Assembly (NCBI GenBank): GCA_029289015.1 | Contig: JARFUL010000024.1 | Location: 1-10,313, forward strand | From: Syntrophobacteria bacterium | GTDB taxonomy: Bacteria; Desulfobacterota; Syntrophobacteria; JARFUL01 | Direction: 5' to 3' | DNA length: 10,313 nucleotides | Shown here: one piece after another, positions 1 to 5,876 of the stretch | Position numbering within the stretch: position 1 is the stretch's first letter | How the letters are laid out: every line of letters begins with the position of its first letter | Program-made: the position numbers and the translations under genes | Notes under the pieces: model-generated | What the model saw: the letters and a program-made list of their open reading frames with translations, nothing else | Database searches by the model: none | What the model was told of the DNA's origin: nothing

Positions 1-287
1 CGTTTGGATGCTCGATTGCCTGTTACGAATGGGGATGTTACTGACTAAGGATTTTGATACTAAATCCTTAGTCATACTGAATCGGTAGGGTAATCAATAT
101 TTGTACATTTTAGGTCTAGTTTAACATCTTGGCAGGTTACACGCTTAACTGCGAGAGGTCACAATTGAGAGGAATAGCTAATCAGGGATAGGCTCCCAGA
201 CGCCTGCGGGGGCAAATGAGAGGCAAGTATCGCGGCCTTTTTTTATGGGGTCGCGAGGAGCTGCCGGAGGGAGGGGTAAGTTCCGCG
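1..287. other. Gene-poor left edge
   Basis: I see no convincing gene here. Two partial frames run off the left edge. A plus-strand frame ends at a TAA at 46-48 and gives 15 residues ending in DVTD. A minus-strand frame starting from an ATG at 75 stays open to base 1 and has no Shine-Dalgarno sequence. Either could be the end of a real neighbour, but both are too short to call. The notable structure is the inverted repeat at 42-74, listed separately. The 3' end of the cyclase gene abuts at 288. A run of seven T on the plus strand near 238-244 follows a GC-rich patch, but no clear stem precedes it, so I do not call a terminator. Confidence 0.5.
42..74. repeat. Perfect 13-bp inverted repeat, 7-nt loop
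   Basis: The arms TGACTAAGGATTT (42-54) and AAATCCTTAGTCA (62-74) are exact reverse complements, separated by the loop TGATACT. No T-run follows on either strand, so it is not a standard intrinsic terminator. It overlaps the stop of a possible plus-strand partial gene (TAA at 46-48). It could therefore be a 3'-end stabilising or Rho-assisted structure, a protein-binding site, or one copy of a dispersed repeat. The repeat itself is certain; its role is not. Confidence 0.8.
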
Positions 288-2171
288 CTACTTCAGCCCT
301 GCCCTGCGCAGCGCGCCAATAAAGCACTCTTTATCCTCTTGATTCTTGTAGGTGACTTTCTTTTCGAGCTTCCCAAGAGAAAGCTTCGGATTTATCCTGA
401 GTATTTCCGCGGCTTCAACCCGGGCCGCCTCATCCCGTCCCGACAAGCTGTAAACCACAGCCATCATAATATGGGCAAACAGAGAATCGGGCTCCTGGCG
501 GACCGCTTTTTCACACCATGTTATTGCCTCCTCGTGTTGCCCCGTCCAGGCGTAGGACAGCCCCAGACTATAAAAGTACATATTCGGCGGGATAGGGTTG
601 AGACGGATCGCTTTCTTATACTCCGGAATGGACTCCTCCCACCTGCCGGCAAAGACAAGTGTCTTGCCCAGCATCACATGGGCCATAGCTGAATTGGGAT
701 TGAGCGCGACGGCCTTCTCCGCTTCGGCAACGCCCTTGTCATACTGCCTTGTCATTGAATAGAGGAACCCCAGCCTGCCGTGGGCTTCGGCAAGGGTGTC
801 GTCCAGGGCAATGGCCTTCTTAACCAATTCTATGGCCCTGGCTATAGACTGTTTAGGGGATATGCCCCCTCCAAACCACATTCCTACATGGTAGGCTCTA
901 CCTAACACATAATATGCCCAGGCATAATCTGGGTCTAAGGCAATGGCTTCCTCTGCCAGTTGCTTTGCCAGAACAATGCTCTCCATATTGACCCGGTGGA
1001 CGAGCTCACTCGCCTGGAGGCACTTCAGGTAGGCATCGAGGTTGGTTGTGCCTTTTTCAGCGGCCCGGGCCTGCTCCCCCTCAGTCAGCTTTACCTGCAT
1101 GGCTGTGATGATCTTTTTTGTGATCTCGTCCTGAACAGTGAATATGTCTTTCGGATTCCGGTCATACCGTTCCGCCCACAAATGATGCCCCGTAAGAGCG
1201 TCGATCAGCTGGGCTGTTATCCGTATCTTGTCTCCACCCTTTCTGACGCTCCCCTCCAGAACATACCTTACACCCAGCTCCTCGCTAACCTGCTGGACCT
1301 TTACGGGTTTGCCCTTGTATGTGAACGTGGAGTTTCGGGCAATCACAAAGAGCTTTGGAATCCTGCTAAGCGCAGTGATGATCTCCTCAGTAATCCCGTC
1401 GCTGAAATAGTCCTGCTTCGGGTCTTCGCTCAGGTTGTCGAAGGGCAAGACCGCGATGGAGGGCTTGTCCGGCAGCGGAAAGGCCATCTTCTCCACGGAC
1501 GCGACCTCCACCGGTGGAGACGCGGCACGCCAGATCAGCAAGCCCCCCGCCAGCAAGAGGAGCACGATTATCACCGCGAGCGCGGCTCTTTGCCCCTTCC
1601 TCGGCTCAGCTCTTTCCTTCCCGATGACTTTGCCCGCGGCTTCCGGCTCCATCAGGACCCGGTACACGGTCACCGGCTCCGCGATGTTCTTGACGGTATG
1701 CTCCCCCAGATATTCATACCCCAGGGAGAGAGTTTTTTTGACGTGGTTAAAGACCGTCTTTGAGATGCAGATGCCTCCCCCCTCGGCCAGCCCCTCTATC
1801 CGCGCCGCGATGTTGACCCCGTCGCCGTAGATCTGGTCCCCCTCCTCGATCACGTCCCCGAGGTTGATCCCGATGCGAAACTCCATCCGGCGGTTCTGAG
1901 GCAGCTCCGCGTTCCTGGCTCTAAGCTCCTTCTGGATATCCACGGCACACCGCACCGCGTCCACCACACTGGCAAACTCAGCCAAAATCGCGTCCCCCGG
2001 AGAGCCCACGACCCGTCCCCGGTGCTGCTGGATGAGGGTGGTCATCACTTTGAGGCAGGAGGTTAGGGTGTGGAAGGTCGCGTCCTCATCCTCGCCCATG
2101 AGGCGGCTGTAATCCTTGGCATCGGCACTGAGGATCGCGGTGAGCTTACGTTTGACGCCCTGCGTGGCCAC
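288..2171 (-). CDS. Membrane class III nucleotide cyclase with TolB-like and TPR domains
   Basis: A 627-residue protein with four parts. Residues about 8-173 are a class III adenylate/guanylate cyclase catalytic domain. Both metal-binding aspartates are present (D17 in LSADAKDYS, D60 in GSPGDAILAEF), as is the transition-state pair N120 and R124 in VNIAARIE. Residues 196-214 form one transmembrane helix. Residues about 234-360 are a TolB/FlgO-like domain beginning PSIAVLPFDNLS. Residues about 375-605 are TPR repeats. The likely arrangement is a cytoplasmic cyclase tethered to an outward-facing TolB/TPR region. The start is a GTG, preceded by GGGAG at 7 nt spacing. The base-selecting positions are atypical: G56 and Q113 replace the usual Lys and Asp, so ATP versus GTP preference cannot be inferred. 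It is transcribed divergently from the XRE gene and no partner gene is adjacent. The family assignment is firm; catalytic output is not established. Confidence 0.93.
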   Translation of the reverse strand: MATQGVKRKLTAILSADAKDYSRLMGEDEDATFHTLTSCLKVMTTLIQQHRGRVVGSPGDAILAEFASVVDAVRCAVDIQKELRARNAELPQNRRMEFRIGINLGDVIEEGDQIYGDGVNIAARIEGLAEGGGICISKTVFNHVKKTLSLGYEYLGEHTVKNIAEPVTVYRVLMEPEAAGKVIGKERAEPRKGQRAALAVIIVLLLLAGGLLIWRAASPPVEVASVEKMAFPLPDKPSIAVLPFDNLSEDPKQDYFSDGITEEIITALSRIPKLFVIARNSTFTYKGKPVKVQQVSEELGVRYVLEGSVRKGGDKIRITAQLIDALTGHHLWAERYDRNPKDIFTVQDEITKKIITAMQVKLTEGEQARAAEKGTTNLDAYLKCLQASELVHRVNMESIVLAKQLAEEAIALDPDYAWAYYVLGRAYHVGMWFGGGISPKQSIARAIELVKKAIALDDTLAEAHGRLGFLYSMTRQYDKGVAEAEKAVALNPNSAMAHVMLGKTLVFAGRWEESIPEYKKAIRLNPIPPNMYFYSLGLSYAWTGQHEEAITWCEKAVRQEPDSLFAHIMMAVVYSLSGRDEAARVEAAEILRINPKLSLGKLEKKVTYKNQEDKECFIGALRRAGLK

Positions 2172-2209
2172 AGGATTGCTCCCTTAAAAAGATAGAGAAG
2201 TGATAACAA

Positions 2210-2222
2210 GCATATCATATGC
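2210..2222. promoter_or_regulatory. 13-bp palindrome upstream of the cyclase gene
   Basis: GCATAT-C-ATATGC is a perfect palindrome around a single central base, 39 bp upstream of the cyclase GTG start. Its size and position suit a dimeric repressor or activator site acting on the minus-strand promoter. I could not fix a convincing -35/-10 pair for that promoter, so the operator role is inference. Confidence 0.35.
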
Positions 2223-2253
2223 GCAGCCGTTTTGAGAAGGCGAACTTGTCAGT

Positions 2254-2284
2254 CACCTAGGCGAGACTTCCCGGGTGCTTTTTT
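2254..2284 (+). terminator. Weak terminator-like hairpin, plus strand
   Basis: CACC at 2254-2257 can pair with GGTG at 2274-2277, with a flanking T-G wobble and a short inner GG/CC pair. Six T follow at 2279-2284. If it works it would stop plus-strand transcription antisense to the cyclase from entering the XRE promoter region. The stem is short, so this may be chance. Confidence 0.22.
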
Positions 2285-2391
2285 CTTCAGGTTGCGGATA
2301 GGTTGGGTAACTGTCAGCGGTGTGCAGTCGCTAGAACTTTACCACCGCCTGTCCAATTGCCGTTCGTTCAGTCGGTCCTGCAAAGTTTCGT

Positions 2392-2421
2392 TTGAAAGCA
2401 ACTACCACATTGTGGTACTAT
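2392..2421 (+). promoter_or_regulatory. Candidate sigma-70 promoter for the XRE/two-CW gene
   Basis: TTGAAA at 2392-2397 is followed after 18 bp by TACTAT at 2416-2421, a reasonable -35/-10 pair. It would start transcription near 2428 and give a leader of roughly 45 nt before the GTG start at 2473. A 15-bp palindrome fills most of the spacer and touches the -10 element, as expected for a repressible promoter. Seen in sequence; promoter activity is inferred. Confidence 0.5.
2403..2417. promoter_or_regulatory. 15-bp palindromic operator candidate inside the promoter spacer
   Basis: TACCACA-T-TGTGGTA is an exact palindrome around one central base, lying between the -35 and -10 elements of the candidate promoter. 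A protein bound there would block RNA polymerase. The gene immediately downstream encodes a helix-turn-helix protein, so negative autoregulation is the simplest hypothesis. Confidence 0.5.
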
Positions 2422-2472
2422 TTAGCTATTCCATAAGTTGGCCGAACAAACATTGCTCACATGGAGACGGTT

Positions 2473-2856
2473 GTGACCAATAACCAATTACAGAATTGCA
2501 GGAAGACGCTGGACAAGACCCAGAAACAGCTGGCCGAACTGGTGGGTGCGTCACTCAAGGCAATCCAAAGCTACGAACAGGGCTGGCGGAGAATACCGGG
2601 CCATATAGAGCGGCAGGTGCTTTTCCTGGTTTACAGAAAAAAGGAAGCAGGTAAGAGACGAGCACACTGTTGGGAGCAAAAGAATTGTCCATCGGAAAGA
2701 AAGAATAAATGTCCCGCCTGGGAATTTAGAGCTGGGCATATGTGCTGGTTTGTCAGCGGCACTATCTGTGAGGGAAAGGTTCTCAAGGACTGGGAGGAAA
2801 AAATGAAGATCTGCAGGAACTGCAATGTTCTGACCTCCATGATAAATACCGGTTGA
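2473..2856 (+). CDS. XRE-type HTH protein with C-terminal two-CW cysteine domain
   Basis: A 127-residue protein from the GTG at 2473. Residues about 5-40 form an XRE/Cro-like helix-turn-helix (TQKQLAELVGASLKAIQSYEQG). This is probably DNA binding. The C-terminal half is a two-CW type domain, with C66-W67, C72-P, C80-P, C91-W92, C99 and a closing C114-x2-C117, probably a metal or redox centre. I chose GTG 2473 because GGAG lies 6 nt upstream. The in-frame ATG at 2461 would add four residues but has no Shine-Dalgarno sequence; GGAG lies within those extra codons. A promoter with an operator-like palindrome lies just upstream, suggesting autoregulation. The architecture fits a small metal- or redox-responsive regulator of the kind I associate with Desulfobacterota. 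The ligand and target genes are unknown. Confidence 0.85.
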   Translation: MTNNQLQNCRKTLDKTQKQLAELVGASLKAIQSYEQGWRRIPGHIERQVLFLVYRKKEAGKRRAHCWEQKNCPSERKNKCPAWEFRAGHMCWFVSGTICEGKVLKDWEEKMKICRNCNVLTSMINTG

Positions 2857-3088
2857 GAGCAGACCTTTTGAGACCAAAAGACGCATGAGATTGATTTGTA
2901 CCATCTATCCGCTAAAAGATTAGAACTCATATTCTTCGAGATCTCTATATCCTTCTAGCTCATTCTGCCACTTCCTCCGGAACAGGGGCCTACATTAAGT
3001 CGCATCCCGAGTAACCAAAGGGGGTTCACTTGACAGGGTTTGGCGGTTTTAAACATTTCGCCGTTTTTGCCAAGATAAGGAGGAAGCC
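2857..3088. other. Intergenic region with possible gene remnant and HEAT-gene leader
   Basis: No intact gene is visible. On the minus strand, 2920-2994 is a 24-codon frame with no start codon. Its translation is rich in charged and aromatic residues (KWQNELEGYRDLEEYEF) and looks like the tail of a lost gene. Nearer the HEAT gene, a consensus TTGACA lies at 3030-3035, but the matching -10 around 3052-3057 (AACATT) is poor. Nested inverted repeats follow: TTGGC at 3040-3044 with GCCAA at 3069-3073, and GGCG at 3042-3045 with CGCC at 3059-3062. These could form a leader hairpin or bind a regulator. Confidence 0.35.
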
Positions 3089-3637
3089 ATGAAACGTATT
3101 GTCATAGCCTTGTTGGCCGTAGTTGTGTCTTTGGCTCTGGGCGCTGGACTGGGTCTTGGCGGTTCAGACCTTTACAAAGCTAAAACAAAACGGAAACTTA
3201 ATAAGCTAAAGATCAAGATGGTTCAGGCCGGAGTCCTGGATAAGGATTCCGAGCTGACTGTTGGGAAGGTTATCAAGATGCTCCGCCACGATGACCAGCA
3301 CATCCAGAGAATTTCTGCTTATGCCCTGGGCGACCTGGGTGATACACGTGCTATCCTGCCCTTGGTTGACACCTTAGGTGCCAATGACCCGGTTTTGCGT
3401 CGGATAGCGGCAGCCGCCCTGGGCAAAATGAATGCAAAGCTGGCCGTCTATCCACTGATCCTGGTGGCGAGGGATACTGGCGAGAAAAAAGAGGTGCGCT
3501 GCACTGCGATATGCTCTCTGGTTCGTATAGGTGACACTAATGGACTTCGGGCACTGTCTGGACTTGTAGACCGAGGGATTTCCATAGGGCCACACTGCAA
3601 GTCCAAACATCCTGAGATCTTTATAGCAAGCCGCTAG
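3089..3637 (+). CDS. Exported HEAT-repeat protein
   Basis: A 182-residue protein beginning with a signal peptide or anchor: a basic MKR start, then a hydrophobic stretch about residues 4-24 ending in a Gly-rich segment. A basic linker follows at about 30-43. HEAT/PBS-lyase-type repeats follow at about 58-90 (QRISAYALGDLGD), 90-121 (LRRIAAAALGKM) and 122-156 (VRCTAICSLVRIGD). HEAT solenoids are protein-binding scaffolds, so a periplasmic or membrane-surface adaptor role is likely; no enzyme motif is visible. The start is secure, with AAGGAGG 5 nt upstream of the ATG. The last 20 or so residues do not fit the repeat. An adjacent frame, open from 3627 to 3782, reads LRFRDIALIASSL, which resembles another HEAT helix, so the gene may be shortened by a frameshift. 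It sits alone on its strand; the downstream genes are convergent. Confidence 0.75.
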   Translation: MKRIVIALLAVVVSLALGAGLGLGGSDLYKAKTKRKLNKLKIKMVQAGVLDKDSELTVGKVIKMLRHDDQHIQRISAYALGDLGDTRAILPLVDTLGANDPVLRRIAAAALGKMNAKLAVYPLILVARDTGEKKEVRCTAICSLVRIGDTNGLRALSGLVDRGISIGPHCKSKHPEIFIASR

Positions 3638-3889
3638 CCTAAGATTTCGTGATATTGCACTGATTGCCTCGAGCCTGAACCACTACATCCTTTCACGCCG
3701 GCGACAGGGGCGGAACCACGTGGAAGAAGGTAAACCCTGTTCACCGTCAGCGAAAGTGGCATACAGAGGGTGGAAAAATTAAGTGAGAGGAGTTGACTTA
3801 GCCTCCCGGTTCCTGGAAAAGAGCCTGCCCAGTATCTTCACCACATACGCTCCTCTTGCCGCGGCTTAACCCGGGGGAAAATCTGCTCC
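3638..3889. other. Convergent intergenic region
   Basis: This stretch lies between the ends of the plus-strand HEAT gene and the minus-strand Cys-rich gene. It holds the possible frameshifted tail of the HEAT gene (to 3782) and a 21-codon minus-strand reading frame (3779-3844). No intrinsic terminator with a good stem and T-run is evident for either gene. Confidence 0.45.
3779..3844 (-). CDS. Possible 21-residue small protein
   Basis: Minus-strand GTG at 3844 with AGGAG 5 nt upstream, followed by 21 codons reading MVKILGRLFSRNREAK and then STPLT before TAA. The first half would form a basic amphipathic helix (VKILGRLFSRNR), as in membrane-associated small proteins. It lies 45 bp downstream of the Cys-rich gene on the same strand, so it could be the last gene of that transcript. 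Against it, the frame is so short that chance is a fair explanation, and I recognise no family. Confidence 0.25.
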   Translation of the reverse strand: MVKILGRLFSRNREAKSTPLT

Positions 3890-4561
3890 TTAAAAGGGGA
3901 AAAACAGGGGCTTGAGGGACTCCAGCTTCTCCTCGAGGCTGAAGGAGACCAGCTCGGTTATGGTGAACAGTATGACTATGGCGTTCACATTGGCGTCCAT
4001 CTCCGAGGCCGCCCTGATGCGGTTTGCAAGGCACTCGTTGAGCGTCTTGAGCTGCTTGTAGAGGTTCTTGAGCTCCCTCAGCGCCAGGTCCGGCTCACCG
4101 CCCCCCCTGGCCACATAATACTGCTTCACCAGGTGCGCGCCCACAGCCCTGAAGAGGGTCTCCTCCTCCGTGGCAAAGGGGAGGTGATGGTGCGCGAGAC
4201 CGCGCATCTGGGAGAGGATGGGGCATGCGCTGGTGGCCATTACGAGGCCCAGGAGGGAGCTCAGCCCGTTTTGGACATCGCAGCACTTGAAGTAGGTGCG
4301 CTGGGGTGTCTTGACGAGCACGTTGGCCCTCTTGTAGGAGATAATGGCCTTGAACTTTGCGATTATATCTTCGATGTCCACGGATGGTGGACAGTGGGGA
4401 TAGTCATCTATATCCAGGGTGCAGTTGTCGCACTTGTGGAAGTCGAGCTCGGTCCACTCAGAGCCCCTATCCGCGCGGCTCGCTTCACCAAAAGACCTCT
4501 CCAGGTCGATCTCGAACCTGATCTTCTGCCCGCCGCCCATTCCGAATACATATTCGATCAT
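3890..4561 (-). CDS. Cysteine-rich protein of unknown function (possibly DUF6901-like)
   Basis: A 223-residue protein from the ATG at 4561. A GTG 15 bp upstream is also in frame, but the purine-rich GGTGGGGG stretch before the ATG favours the shorter form. The N-terminus (about 1-30) looks like a beta-strand region. A putative metal-binding cluster, DFHKCDNC with a later HC, gives H42, C44, C47, H56 and C57. The centre contains KCCDVQNG, then ATSACP (C113) and a His-rich acidic segment HHHLPFATEEE (124-134). The C-terminal part is helical. I recall similar LDFHxCxNC...HLPFAxEEE proteins under a domain of unknown function (DUF6901), but I am not certain of the number. No signal peptide, so probably cytoplasmic. 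It is separated by 184 bp from the TPR gene upstream and may have its own promoter. Confidence 0.75.
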   Translation of the reverse strand: MIEYVFGMGGGQKIRFEIDLERSFGEASRADRGSEWTELDFHKCDNCTLDIDDYPHCPPSVDIEDIIAKFKAIISYKRANVLVKTPQRTYFKCCDVQNGLSSLLGLVMATSACPILSQMRGLAHHHLPFATEEETLFRAVGAHLVKQYYVARGGGEPDLALRELKNLYKQLKTLNECLANRIRAASEMDANVNAIVILFTITELVSFSLEEKLESLKPLFFPF

Positions 4562-4641
4562 CGCTTGGCCCCCCACCTCAAACGTGACTTTTCATACCAA
4601 AAAAGCCGGAAATCGCTACCCTTACAGCCTGCCTGCCGCGA

Positions 4642-4671
4642 GCCCGCTTCTGCGCGGGCGCAAATATTTGC
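4642..4671. repeat. GC hairpin next to a 12-bp AT-centred palindrome
   Basis: GCCCGC (4642-4647) and GCGGGC (4654-4659) can form a 6-bp stem with a 6-nt loop. Directly beside it, GCAAATATTTGC at 4660-4671 is a perfect 12-bp palindrome. They lie in the 184-bp gap between the TPR lipoprotein gene and the Cys-rich gene, both minus strand. Possible roles are terminating the upstream transcript, although no T-run follows, or a regulator site for the downstream gene. Confidence 0.4.
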
Positions 4672-4745
4672 CCAGCATACCGCGCTCCCCGAATTCGGAC
4701 CACAAGTTTGTTTTATCCCCGCGCTTTAAAAACCCCGGGCCGCGC

Positions 4746-5216
4746 CTATCTCCCCGGCGCGCGCGTCTCTCTTTGTCCCTTGGCCCTGAGGATGCACTCA
4801 AGGGTGTCCCGGTACTCCTTTGCCCCTGGTCCTTCCACGAGCTTCAGCGCGCGCCGGGCCAGGCTCTCGGCCTCGTCGAGCCTCCTCTTTTGGGTGCAGT
4901 AGAGCCACGCGAGGTTGTTCATGGGCCTGGGGTCGTCCGGCAGCTTCTCCATCGCGCGCCTGAAGTGCCTCTCAGCAGCCGCGTAGTCCTTATTTTGATA
5001 GCACGCGTTCCCGGCAAAGAGATGGGCCCGGGGAATCTTTTTTGCCGCGGCCTCATACTCCCTCACCGCAAGGTCGTACTCCCCGTTCCCCTCGTAGGCC
5101 ATGCCCAGGTCCAGGTGCTCCTCAGGGGAGAGCGGGTCGTGTAAAACCGTGACGCGCGGCAGCGCGCACCCTGCCATGAGACAGAGCACCGCTATGCTGA
5201 TAGCCAGGGAGCGCAC
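4746..5216 (-). CDS. TPR lipoprotein, downstream partner of the C39-like protein
   Basis: A 156-residue protein with a lipoprotein signal peptide. A short basic start and a hydrophobic core lead to the lipobox LMAGC, with C17 as the lipidation site. The next residue is Ala, not Asp, which favours outer-membrane sorting by the enterobacterial rule. Three TPR units follow at about 31-63 (LGMAYEGNGEYDLAVREYE), 64-95 (GNACYQNKDYAAAERHF) and 96-130 (NNLAWLYCTQKRRLDEAE). TPRs mediate protein-protein contacts. Its GTG start lies 2 bp after the stop of the C39-like gene, so the two are almost certainly translationally coupled. In Pseudomonas PA2778-type proteins, as I recall, a TPR segment follows the peptidase domain in one chain, and this looks like the same segment as a separate gene. 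The missing enzymatic motifs argue for a scaffold role. Confidence 0.87.
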   Translation of the reverse strand: MRSLAISIAVLCLMAGCALPRVTVLHDPLSPEEHLDLGMAYEGNGEYDLAVREYEAAAKKIPRAHLFAGNACYQNKDYAAAERHFRRAMEKLPDDPRPMNNLAWLYCTQKRRLDEAESLARRALKLVEGPGAKEYRDTLECILRAKGQRETRAPGR

Positions 5217-5218
5217 GG

Positions 5219-5857
5219 TTATTCCATCCCCCTGTTTATCCCCTGCTCATGACCTCTGGGCGCGACGCGAAGGGTCCACCTCGAGGCCCTGGCCCAGCCG
5301 CGAAGAAAGCTCTTCCAGGCCATGAGCTTCTTTTGGTCTTCGCCGGAGTTGACCACCACCCCCTCCCGGGTGTATCCCACCACCACCATGTAGTGGCTTG
5401 CGGACACGGGCCCCAGCCCGAGGTCCACCATCACCACCAGGGGCACGCAAGCGTCAACCGAGGCCACGATGTCCTCAAAGCTTCCCCGGTAAAACTCTGC
5501 GGAAAATCCCTGGTCTCTCGCGTAGAGCACCATGTCTAAAGAGAGGGTGCCGCGCACACCCTTGCGGTAGATGGCCCGCGCGATCTCATCGGGGCTCACA
5601 GCCGCGCCGTGGTAGTTCAGCACGCCGGCCAGGGACGCGGGGCCGCACTGGAAGTCTAGCTGGGGATAGAAAGGCACGCTGGGGACCATGCCGGACCCCG
5701 CAGGGGGCTCGAGCCCGGGGGCTGTTTCCTGGTGGCCGGCCGCGCACGCAAAAATGTGCAAAAGGAGAAAAACGATCAGGCCCGAAAAGAGGGCGCGCGG
5801 GGAAAAAGACGCGCCTAAGCGCGTGTTTGGAACGGGGGAGCTTTTCTCGGGCCCCAT
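5219..5857 (-). CDS. C39-like (PA2778-type) cysteine peptidase-fold lipoprotein
   Basis: A 212-residue protein from the ATG at 5857. A TTG at 5890 would lengthen it by 11 residues and overlap the upstream gene; neither start has a strong ribosome binding site. A hydrophobic segment at about 22-37 ends in IFAC, giving a probable lipidated C38 with a non-ideal Phe in the lipobox. The rest is a C39-like papain-fold domain. It has the catalytic Cys in QCGPASLAGVLNYHG (C71), preceded by the oxyanion Gln, and the His in ASHYMVVVGY (H155). The usual third residue position appears to be N170 in VVVNSG rather than Asp. C39 enzymes cleave leader peptides at double-Gly sites in peptide export, but this stand-alone lipoprotein branch has no established substrate that I know of. 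It sits between the PA2779-like gene and the TPR lipoprotein gene. Confidence 0.85.
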   Translation of the reverse strand: MGPEKSSPVPNTRLGASFSPRALFSGLIVFLLLHIFACAAGHQETAPGLEPPAGSGMVPSVPFYPQLDFQCGPASLAGVLNYHGAAVSPDEIARAIYRKGVRGTLSLDMVLYARDQGFSAEFYRGSFEDIVASVDACVPLVVMVDLGLGPVSASHYMVVVGYTREGVVVNSGEDQKKLMAWKSFLRGWARASRWTLRVAPRGHEQGINRGME

Positions 5858-5876
5858 GTCTATGCCATAGAGCGTT

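Larger units (their letters stand above)
2172..2472. other. Divergent intergenic region with palindromes
   Basis: This 301-bp spacer separates the minus-strand cyclase from the plus-strand XRE regulator. It contains a 13-bp palindrome at 2210-2222, a weak terminator-like hairpin at 2254-2284, and a promoter with an operator-like palindrome at 2392-2421, each listed separately. An open plus-strand frame from 2232 has no ribosome binding site and a translation without recognisable domains, so I do not call it a gene. Confidence 0.7.

Noticed and set aside
2232..2483. 83-codon plus-strand frame in the divergent spacer
   Set aside because: No ribosome binding site and no recognisable domain. It overlaps the candidate promoter, operator and start of the XRE gene.
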